Assembly: GCA_016185125.1 (NCBI GenBank)
Contig: JACPOC010000032.1
Location: 62,001-126,000 of the forward strand
Length of the DNA stretch: 64,000 nucleotides
Direction: 5' to 3'
From: Bacteroidota bacterium
GTDB taxonomy: Bacteria; Bacteroidota; Bacteroidia; B-17B0; Aurantibacillaceae
The position numbers and the translations under genes are program-made. Below, in pieces: positions 36,320 to 43,573 of this stretch. The notes under the pieces are model-generated. The model worked only from the letters and a program-made list of their open reading frames with translations. It did no database searches and was not told where the DNA came from. Positions within the stretch are counted from its first letter, which is position 1. Every line of letters begins with the position of its first letter.

Positions 36320-36637
36320 CTACACTTTCTTTTTTTTGGTAAACCAACGCTTTAGGAAGAACTCCCTCTTATTTTCATTGTTTTGATTAGCGCGTTTCTT
36401 GCTTTTTTTCATGCGCTTTTGCACATCTTTGGTTTGAATGCGCTTATGGTGGGCCTTAATGGCTTTTCGTTCGGCTTTTTCTTTTTTTCTTCTCTCGCGC
36501 GCTTCTTTTCTATCTAATTTACGAAGTTTGCGGGCACTGGCCTCTGATTTAACTTTTGGCCCCGTGCCTTTTTCCTGTGCCAAAGAAGGCACCAAGAAGC
36601 TCATTAAGAGAATTAACAGGATGGATTTAATTTTCAC
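36320..36637 (-). CDS. Small, extremely basic exported protein
   Basis: 105 residues: a signal peptide (MKIKSILLILLMSFLVPSLA) and a mature part of ~85 residues of which I count 24 Lys and 12 Arg (about 42 percent), with almost no hydrophobic core until FFLKRWFTKKKKV at the end. The middle looks helical (RKEARERRKKEKAERKAIKA). The start overlaps the end of the dCMP deaminase gene by 11 bases, so it is translationally coupled to it. A cationic exported helix could bind anionic surface glycans, nucleic acid or LPS, but no function is established. The signal peptide argues against a cytoplasmic nucleoid protein. Confidence 0.7.
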   Translation of the reverse strand: MKIKSILLILLMSFLVPSLAQEKGTGPKVKSEASARKLRKLDRKEARERRKKEKAERKAIKAHHKRIQTKDVQKRMKKSKKRANQNNENKREFFLKRWFTKKKKV

Positions 36638-37088
36638 TTTTATACTGAATTACTTCTACGCCAAAACGTTTTAAAAAATCAACACCTTCATCGGTAGATA
36701 AACCTTTAAACGCGGCATAACTGTTTTTATAATATACTTTTTTTATGCCAGTGGTAAAAATTACCCTTGCGCATGCAATGCAGGGAGAAAGTGTCACATA
36801 AAGGGTAGCCCCTTCCATACTTACATTGTTTTTGGCCGCATAAAGAATGGCATTTTGTTCGGCATGCAGCGCCAGCGAACAGCTTCCTTTGCTATCTCTG
36901 GGGCATCCAACTTCCGGCCACTCCATATCGCAATTATGGGTGCCCGAAGGCGGTCCGTTATAACCCAAAGAAATAATCCGCGTATCCTTGGTAAGAACCG
37001 CTCCTACATGGGCTTTCACGCAATGCGACCGGGTGGATAGTTTCTCAGCCAGTTCCATGTAAATATCCGCAAAAGAAGGTTTTATCAT
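36627..37088 (-). CDS. dCMP deaminase family protein (ComEB-like)
   Basis: 153 residues. It carries the zinc-dependent cytidine/deoxycytidylate deaminase signature: ALHAEQNAILYAA near residue 75 (His ligand and catalytic Glu) and LSPCIACARVIF near 103 (PCxxC ligands). Extra CH residues typical of dCMP deaminases occur upstream (THNCDMEWPEVGCP). The predicted reaction is dCMP to dUMP in the cytoplasm, supplying thymidylate synthesis; homologues in Firmicutes are called ComEB. It precedes and overlaps the basic secreted protein gene. The exact substrate is not proven by sequence alone. Confidence 0.92.
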   Translation of the reverse strand: MIKPSFADIYMELAEKLSTRSHCVKAHVGAVLTKDTRIISLGYNGPPSGTHNCDMEWPEVGCPRDSKGSCSLALHAEQNAILYAAKNNVSMEGATLYVTLSPCIACARVIFTTGIKKVYYKNSYAAFKGLSTDEGVDFLKRFGVEVIQYKSEN

Positions 37089-37162
37089 TTTAGTTAAAAG
37101 TGTTTAGTGTTAATATGAAATTTCGGTTTATTAAAAACTAATAACTCAATATTAAAAACTTG

Positions 37163-37786
37163 TTAAAGGGCTTCGCTCACCACTTCCTTCACATCATTCG
37201 GGAGCAAACGTTTTAAAAGAGCTTCTATTCCTGCCTTAAGCGTCATGGTGCTGCTTGGGCAACCGCTGCAGCTTCCTCTCATTTGCACCGTTACCACACC
37301 GTTTTTAAGCTCCTTAAAAGTTATTTGTCCGCCATCCGATTCAACTGCGGGGCGAATGTATTGTTCCAGCACTTCAATAATTTTATTTTCTACATCGTTT
37401 GTTGGAGAAGCATGCAAGGTATTAATGGAAACTGTTTCCTTAAAACCTGAATCTTTAGCCACTTCTTTTTGAGGAAGTTTGTTAATTATACCTTTTCCAT
37501 CATTCAAATAGGTGGTAATAAACACGCGCAATTCATCTCGAATTTCTTCCCACTCTACAGAATCGCGTTTGGTAACCGTTATAAAATTAGAAGCAATAAA
37601 TACCCGTTGAACAAATGGAAATTTAAAAAGCTCTTTTACTATAGGAGCATCATTTGCTTCTGAAACAGATAAATAATCGGCCGAAGCCCCGCTCACTAAT
37701 AATAATTTATTAGCAACAAATTTTACACTCGAAGGATTTGGCGTTTCTTCAGCGTAAATAATATAAGGTATATCTTGTAGATTCAT
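37163..37786 (-). CDS. Nfu-type iron-sulfur cluster carrier (NifU family)
   Basis: 207 residues with two domains: an N-terminal Nfu_N domain (residues ~8-95, YAEETPNPSSVKFVANK and VKELFKFPFVQRVFIASNFI) and a C-terminal NifU-like domain (~130-205) with the cluster-binding CxxC in VQMRGSCSGCPSSTMTLKAG. It carries Fe-S clusters to apo-proteins in the cytoplasm. It is divergent from nadB across a 60-base region. Bacterial quinolinate synthase, the next enzyme after NadB, needs a 4Fe-4S cluster, but a functional link to this neighbour is only a suggestion. Confidence 0.93.
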   Translation of the reverse strand: MNLQDIPYIIYAEETPNPSSVKFVANKLLLVSGASADYLSVSEANDAPIVKELFKFPFVQRVFIASNFITVTKRDSVEWEEIRDELRVFITTYLNDGKGIINKLPQKEVAKDSGFKETVSINTLHASPTNDVENKIIEVLEQYIRPAVESDGGQITFKELKNGVVTVQMRGSCSGCPSSTMTLKAGIEALLKRLLPNDVKEVVSEAL

Positions 37787-37796
37787 AATTCTTACA

Positions 37797-37804
37797 CAAA
37801 AATA
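37797..37804 (-). promoter_or_regulatory. -7 box of the Nfu gene
   Basis: On the minus strand TATTTTTG matches TAnnTTTG and ends 10 bases before the ATG at 37786, implying a very short leader. Confidence 0.4.
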
Positions 37805-37830
37805 CGAACTAAAAAATTGATATTTTATTT

Positions 37831-37838
37831 TACTTTTG
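37831..37838 (+). promoter_or_regulatory. nadB: -7 box of nadB
   Basis: TACTTTTG matches TAnnTTTG and ends 8 bases before the ATG at 37847. It supports the internal start over the ATG at 37817, which lies upstream of this box. The resulting leader would be only a few bases. Confidence 0.5.
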
Positions 37839-37846
37839 CAATACGC

Positions 37847-39412
37847 ATGCAGATTAAAACCGATTTCTTAGTTATTGGTTCGGGAATAGCCGGATTAAGT
37901 TTTGCCTTAAAAGCTTCCACAAAAGGCAAAGTAATTTTGATAACAAAAAGCAACGAAGAAGAAAGCAATACCAAATACGCACAGGGAGGCATTGCCGCTG
38001 TTTGGCATGATACGGATAGTATTGAAAAACATGTAGCTGATACTTTAAACGCAGGTGGCGGCCTATGTGATGAAAAAATTGTGCGCATGGTTATTACAGA
38101 AGGAAAACAACGCGTGCAGGAATTAATTGAATTAGGAACGCGGTTTGATAAAAAAGAAAATGGTGATTACGACTTGGCTAAAGAAGGCGGACACAGCGAA
38201 AACAGAATACTTCATTACAAAGATGTAACCGGTTTTGAAATTGAAAGAGCTTTACTTTCGCAGGTAAGAAACAATAAAAACATAACTATTTACAATCATC
38301 ATTATTCGATAGATATTATCACACAGCATCATTTAGGAGCAGTGGTAACATCCCAAACCCAGGGCATCACCTGTTTTGGCGCATACGTTTTAAATACCGG
38401 TAACGGAGTAATTGATACCGTATTGGCTAAAACTACCATTATGGCCACCGGTGGCGCAGGACATGTGTATGCTACCACTACCAATCCGGCAATTGCAACA
38501 GGCGACGGTATAGCGATGGTTTATCGGGCAAAAGGACACGTGAAGGATATGGAATTTGTACAGTTTCATCCCACGTCGCTTTATAATCCGGGAGAACATC
38601 CAAGCTTTTTAATTACCGAAGCTATCAGAGGATTTGGAGGCGTTTTAAAAACACTGGATGGCAGAGAATTTATGCAAAAATACGATTCCCGCGGCTCCTT
38701 AGCTCCCAGGGATATTGTGGCTCGTGCCATTGATAATGAAATGAAAACCCGTGGTGAGGATTATGTTTTATTGGATTGCCGTCATTTGGACAGAAAAGGA
38801 TTTATAGAACATTTTCCAAACATTTACGATAAATGCATGAATTTAGGAATTGACCCTTTTATTAAAATGATTCCGGTTATTCCCGCTCAACATTATTTAT
38901 GCGGGGGGATTATCGTAAACGAACATGCGCAAACTACCATTACAAATTTGTATGCTATTGGCGAATGCGCTTGTACCGGTTTGCACGGAGCCAATCGCCT
39001 TGCCAGTAACTCACTTTTAGAAGCTGTTGTTTTTGCTCATCGGGCATTTGAAACTTCATCTTCTGCGCTTGAACAAATAAAAATCAAAGACGCAATTCCT
39101 GATTGGAATGCTGAGGGAACTGAACAAACCGAAGAGATGATTCTTATCACGCAATCGCAAAAAGAAGTGCAGCAAATCATGAGTAATTATGTGGGAATTG
39201 TGAGAAGTGAACTCCGATTAAAACGTGCCTTCGACCGGCTTGAAATTTTATTTAACGAGAATGAAAAATTGTATGAAGAAAAAGTAATTACACGGAAATT
39301 GTGCGAGCTGCGGAATTTGATCTGCATCGGCTATCTTATCATTAAACATTCTATGAGAAGAAAAGAAAGTGTGGGGTTACATTATATGGTAAATTATAAA
39401 AAGAAAACTTAA
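37847..39412 (+). CDS. nadB: L-aspartate oxidase
   Basis: 521 residues from the chosen start MQIKTDFLVIGSGIAGLSFA (the frame is open from an ATG at 37817, but that lies upstream of the -7 box). It oxidises L-aspartate to iminoaspartate, the first step of NAD biosynthesis. It has the FAD Rossmann motif GSGIAGLSFA, the substrate/FAD segment NTKYAQGGIAAVW near residue 45, EGGHSENRILHYKDVTG near 115, FVQFHPTSL near 235, and the C-terminal FAD segment GLHGANRLASNSLLEAVVFAHRAF near 385. Its helical C-terminal domain is normal for NadB. nadA and nadC are not in the window. Confidence 0.97.
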   Translation: MQIKTDFLVIGSGIAGLSFALKASTKGKVILITKSNEEESNTKYAQGGIAAVWHDTDSIEKHVADTLNAGGGLCDEKIVRMVITEGKQRVQELIELGTRFDKKENGDYDLAKEGGHSENRILHYKDVTGFEIERALLSQVRNNKNITIYNHHYSIDIITQHHLGAVVTSQTQGITCFGAYVLNTGNGVIDTVLAKTTIMATGGAGHVYATTTNPAIATGDGIAMVYRAKGHVKDMEFVQFHPTSLYNPGEHPSFLITEAIRGFGGVLKTLDGREFMQKYDSRGSLAPRDIVARAIDNEMKTRGEDYVLLDCRHLDRKGFIEHFPNIYDKCMNLGIDPFIKMIPVIPAQHYLCGGIIVNEHAQTTITNLYAIGECACTGLHGANRLASNSLLEAVVFAHRAFETSSSALEQIKIKDAIPDWNAEGTEQTEEMILITQSQKEVQQIMSNYVGIVRSELRLKRAFDRLEILFNENEKLYEEKVITRKLCELRNLICIGYLIIKHSMRRKESVGLHYMVNYKKKT

Positions 39413-39440
39413 TACGGCATTTATATCCTTTAAGGGTTTT

Positions 39441-42017
39441 TTATACATCCTTTAACTTCCCTGCCATTACAAAACGGATTTCAGAATAGGATACATCTTG
39501 CGGCAACTTAACTTTAACTGGAGTTAGGCCCAACTCAGGATTAAAATTTTCCAGCGCCTTTAAGATTAAGTTCTGTTTTTTTTTGCTAACTAAATTATCC
39601 ACACTTAATTCGCCTGTTGCAATATAGGGAATAAGATGCGTTTGAATAGTTCCTACTGTATATCCACGCACCTTTGCAATTTCTTCAAGGCTTTTCCCTT
39701 CTCTGAATAAACGAAAAGTTTGTTCTTTACTGACGGATTTTTTCGCTTTTTCCTTCGGCTGTTCCTTTTCAACGTCGTTTAACGAATACCATTCATCAGT
39801 TTTTACTGCGTCCGATTTAATAACGTCTTGCGTTGTTGCCTTTTCCTTTTTTGGTTTCTTTTCTTTTTTAGAAGGTTTGTTGCCCATCTGCGTCTTCAGA
39901 TCATTTTCGCACATAAATTCCTTAATGATCTTTAAAAACTGATCACCATAAGCTTCTGCCCTTGCCTTTCCAAAACCGGAAATTTTCAGGAGATGGTCCT
40001 CGGTAACCGGTAAAAAATTAGTAAGCTCAGTTAAAGCCTTATTGTTAGCCACCATATAAATTGGCTTCTGTTCCTCGTTGCAAATTTCATCGCGCAATAA
40101 CAAAAGCTGACGATATAACGCCGGATAATTTACATCCGCAGAAACTTTTGTGTTTTTAGCGTTGGCGTAAACATTTATTTTAAAATCAGGATAAATCACG
40201 CCCATTTTGCTTTTAACAAATTCAGCGAAAACAAAACCCTGCGTAAGTGATTTTAAAAGTGCATGTTTAAAAAACAATGAATCAAAAAACACCTGAAAAA
40301 TATCGTTTAGTTCAGTAGCAGATTCTTTATGTTCGGTTCTTAAGGCGCAGTTTTTTAAATCATCCAAACACTTTTTTATTTCTATCGAAAAATAAGAAGA
40401 GGCTTGTTTCAAACGCTCCTGCAAATGCGAATCCGTTTCAATGTTTTTAGCTGCATCTACTAAATTAGAAAGCTGATGTTTGAATTTATTAAAGATTTCA
40501 TTCATTCCATCAATCTTTTGAAAGAATCCCGAAGCCCAATTTAGCCCTTCATTATTAACCCTGGTTTTATGCATTAGAATTATGCCGCCCGCATCGTTTC
40601 TTAAAAACGATAATTCAGAAAAATCAAACAGCCCTGTAAGTACCGTCTTAATATATTGCTTTTGCGAACTTGAATAGATGTCATTTATCTTATCATCATT
40701 CTGCTTGGTCATTGAAAAATCAACGATCTTTTTATCATTACTTAAACTCTGCGGACTAATCTTTGAACTTAAAGTTAAACCTTGTAATCCTCGGCAACGG
40801 CTCAACGCCACATAAACTTGTCCGCTGCTAAAAGCTTCCGCCGCGTCAATAATCAGTTTATCAAATGTTAATCCCTGACTTTTATGAATGGTAATGGCCC
40901 AGGCTAACCTTAGAGGGTACTGATTAAATGTTCCTAAAATTTCTTCATCAATATGTTTAGTGGTTTTATCTACTTTGTACGAAACATTCGACCATTCCTC
41001 GCGCTGAACTTCTATTTCGTATTTATCTTCCTCGCATTTTACTTTGATGGTATCCTCATCAATAAATGATACAATTCCTATTTTTCCGTTATAATAATTT
41101 TTTTCATTATTGTTTTTCAGAAACATTACCCGCGTTCCTTTTTTCAGAATTAATACTTCTTCTGTTGGATAATTTTTTTCTGAAAAGGAACCGTTTACCT
41201 TGCTTTTAAATTTATACTCTTTTCCGGTTAAAGTATTTAAAGCGCGACTGTTTATTTCTTCTGCCTTTCTGTTATGTGTGGTTAAGGTGATATTATTTTG
41301 ATAATCTTCCTGCGTAATATTTTCTTTATAATGCGAATTTAATAATTCAAGCCCTTGAAGATCTAAAACATTATTTCTTACTTTATTTAAGAGATCAATA
41401 AAAGCCGTTTCGTTCTGACGATAAATTTTAGTAAGCTCTATAAACACAGGCGGGTTATGTGTAATAACTAAACTATCAAAAAAATACGCGCTTTGATACA
41501 TGGTACTGAGTATTTGCCATTCCGAACTTTGAACTACCGGGGGCAATTGATACATATCACCAATCAATAACACCTGCACGCCACCAAAAGGCAAGTGCCA
41601 CCTTTTTCGGGTTTGCCGAAGCGTGATGTCTATCTGATCAAGCATATCGGCGCGCACCATACTCACCTCATCAATTACCAATAAATCGAGATTACGAAAA
41701 ATGGCCAGACGTTGAGAATTATATTTAAGAACAGGAAGTGCGGTTTTTTGAAAATCAATTTCTCCCGTTTCTTTAAATGCCGGCATAAAAGGTGTAAAAG
41801 GAAATTGAAAAAAAGAATGAATGGTTGAGCCACCCGCGTTAATAGCTGCAACGCCAGTAGGAGCCACAATGGAGATTTGCTTGTAGGTGTTTTCTTTTAT
41901 ATATTTTAATAGGGTTGTTTTGCCGGTGCCTGCCTTCCCGGTTAAAAAAACAAGCTGGTTGGTATGATTGATAAAGCTTAAAACCTGTTTAAACTGTGAA
42001 TTTATTTCTATGTCCAT
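39441..42017 (-). CDS. PIF1-like superfamily 1 helicase fused to HRDC and helix-turn-helix domains
   Basis: 858 residues, cytoplasmic. The N-terminal helicase core has Walker A (LTGKAGTGKTT, residues ~25-35), motif Ia (APTGVAAINAGGSTIHSFF), the Walker B region LLVIDEVSMVRADML near 110, motif III (LIGDMYQLPPVV), and C-terminal motifs TIHKSQGLTFDKLIID and VYVALSRCRGLQGL near 395-415, as in the PIF1/RecD2-like group. After a helical middle region comes an HRDC domain (~625-705, LLKISGFGKARAEAYG), a lysine-rich linker, and an HTH_40-type domain at the end (EEIAKVRGYTVGTIQTHLIPYI), both of the kind found at the C-terminus of RecQ. It probably unwinds DNA during repair or resolves secondary structures. 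It converges with nadB. Confidence 0.92.
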   Translation of the reverse strand: MDIEINSQFKQVLSFINHTNQLVFLTGKAGTGKTTLLKYIKENTYKQISIVAPTGVAAINAGGSTIHSFFQFPFTPFMPAFKETGEIDFQKTALPVLKYNSQRLAIFRNLDLLVIDEVSMVRADMLDQIDITLRQTRKRWHLPFGGVQVLLIGDMYQLPPVVQSSEWQILSTMYQSAYFFDSLVITHNPPVFIELTKIYRQNETAFIDLLNKVRNNVLDLQGLELLNSHYKENITQEDYQNNITLTTHNRKAEEINSRALNTLTGKEYKFKSKVNGSFSEKNYPTEEVLILKKGTRVMFLKNNNEKNYYNGKIGIVSFIDEDTIKVKCEEDKYEIEVQREEWSNVSYKVDKTTKHIDEEILGTFNQYPLRLAWAITIHKSQGLTFDKLIIDAAEAFSSGQVYVALSRCRGLQGLTLSSKISPQSLSNDKKIVDFSMTKQNDDKINDIYSSSQKQYIKTVLTGLFDFSELSFLRNDAGGIILMHKTRVNNEGLNWASGFFQKIDGMNEIFNKFKHQLSNLVDAAKNIETDSHLQERLKQASSYFSIEIKKCLDDLKNCALRTEHKESATELNDIFQVFFDSLFFKHALLKSLTQGFVFAEFVKSKMGVIYPDFKINVYANAKNTKVSADVNYPALYRQLLLLRDEICNEEQKPIYMVANNKALTELTNFLPVTEDHLLKISGFGKARAEAYGDQFLKIIKEFMCENDLKTQMGNKPSKKEKKPKKEKATTQDVIKSDAVKTDEWYSLNDVEKEQPKEKAKKSVSKEQTFRLFREGKSLEEIAKVRGYTVGTIQTHLIPYIATGELSVDNLVSKKKQNLILKALENFNPELGLTPVKVKLPQDVSYSEIRFVMAGKLKDV

Positions 42018-42063
42018 TTTACAAATAACAAATTAAAGGAAAAATTTATAAATTAGTAGAACA

Positions 42064-43479
42064 ATGAATGAACATAAAATATACTGCGCAGGCAAATTTA
42101 TTACTACTTCCAATAAACTAAAAGTAACAAACAAATATACCGGTAAGGCTTATTCCACTACATACCAAGCCGATGAAAAAACATTAAATAAAGCTATAGA
42201 TGCCGCCTTTAAAATAAAAAATAAATGCAAAAGATTATCATCCCTTGAAAAATACACGGCATTAAAATTTATTTCGGATCAATTAATAAAAAATAAAAAG
42301 CAACTTGCAGAAATACTATGTATCGAAAGCGGCAAACCTATTATTTATGCGAATGCAGAAATTGAACGAGCCGCGCAAACTTTTTTAATTGCGGCAGAAG
42401 AAAGCAAGCGATTACCGGGGGAGATTTTAAGTCTGGATTGGACACCAAACGGCAAAAGCAAAAATGGCATTGTTCGCTATTTTCCTATTGGGATAATAGC
42501 CGGAATATCACCCTTCAATTTCCCTTTGAATTTAGCAGTTCACAAAATTGCGCCTGCTATTGCTGCCGGGTGCCCCATTATTTTAAAACCGGCCTCCACT
42601 ACTCCATTATCAACTTTAGAACTGGCAAAAATAATTGACCGAACAGAACTTCCAAAAGGAATGGTTTCTATTTTACCAATGACAAGAACTACAGGACACT
42701 TATTAGTTACCGATAATAGAATAAATTTATTAAGTTTTACCGGATCGCCTAAAATTGGCTGGGCTTTAAAAAAACAAAGCGGCAAAAAGAAAGTTGTATT
42801 GGAGTTGGGTGGAAATGCGGGCGTAATTATATCAGGTACAGTTACTGTTAAGGAGATTATAGAGAAATGTGTGGCTGGTGCGTTCTCTTACAGCGGACAA
42901 ATTTGTATTCACGCTCAAAGGTTCTTCGTGCATGAGAAAAATTACAAAGAATTTCTTTCACTCATGAAAAAAGAAACCGGTAATTTAAAAAAAGCAAATC
43001 CACTTTCTGCAAATGCACAATTTAGTTGCATGATAGACGAGGACAATGCGCTGCGAGTAGAACAATGGGTAAACGAAGCTATTAAACAAGGCGCTCAGTT
43101 AATTTGCGGCGGAAAAAGGAAAGGAAGTTTTTACGAGGCGACGATCCTCACTAATACAAGTCCTAAAATGAAAGTAAACGCGGAAGAAATTTTTGGCCCG
43201 GTTATATGCATTGAGTCTTACAACGGCAAAATTGAAGAAGCGGTTAAAAAAATAAACGATACCAAATTCGGGTTGCAGTGCGGGATATTTACCGATTCAA
43301 TTTCTGAATTGGATTATGCCTTTATTAATTGCGAAGTTGGCGGTGTAATTCATAATGAAGTTCCTACCCTACGCTTTGATCAAATGCCTTACGGCGGGAT
43401 TAAGGAAAGTGGTTTGGGTCGCGAAGGCGTGAAGTATGCAATAATGGATATGCTGGAGGCAAAAGTTCTGGTGAAATAG
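42064..43479 (+). CDS. NAD(P)-dependent aldehyde dehydrogenase family protein
   Basis: 471 residues, the standard size. Motifs: the catalytic Asn in ISPFNFPLNLAVHKIAPAIAAGCP near residue 150, the cofactor-site segment LLSFTGSPKIGWALKK near 225, the general base Glu in VVLELGGNAGVI near 245, the nucleophilic Cys in YSGQICIHAQRFFV near 280, and EEIFGPVICIESY near 380. It oxidises an aldehyde to a carboxylate, but the substrate cannot be deduced; the sequence resembles the GAPN/lactaldehyde dehydrogenase-like side of the family. It stands alone, 46 bases from the divergent helicase gene. Confidence 0.93.
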   Translation: MNEHKIYCAGKFITTSNKLKVTNKYTGKAYSTTYQADEKTLNKAIDAAFKIKNKCKRLSSLEKYTALKFISDQLIKNKKQLAEILCIESGKPIIYANAEIERAAQTFLIAAEESKRLPGEILSLDWTPNGKSKNGIVRYFPIGIIAGISPFNFPLNLAVHKIAPAIAAGCPIILKPASTTPLSTLELAKIIDRTELPKGMVSILPMTRTTGHLLVTDNRINLLSFTGSPKIGWALKKQSGKKKVVLELGGNAGVIISGTVTVKEIIEKCVAGAFSYSGQICIHAQRFFVHEKNYKEFLSLMKKETGNLKKANPLSANAQFSCMIDEDNALRVEQWVNEAIKQGAQLICGGKRKGSFYEATILTNTSPKMKVNAEEIFGPVICIESYNGKIEEAVKKINDTKFGLQCGIFTDSISELDYAFINCEVGGVIHNEVPTLRFDQMPYGGIKESGLGREGVKYAIMDMLEAKVLVK

Positions 43480-43573
43480 AAATCAATTCATAATCAAAAT
43501 TTAAAATATTCTTAGGTTTAAAGAATTTTTGCTATTTTTAATTGTTATAAGGTTATAATCAAACACAAATAAT

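Noticed and set aside
39412-39441. Terminator between the convergent nadB and helicase genes
   Set aside because: Only a weak short match (ATCC/GGGT) with no good stem was found.
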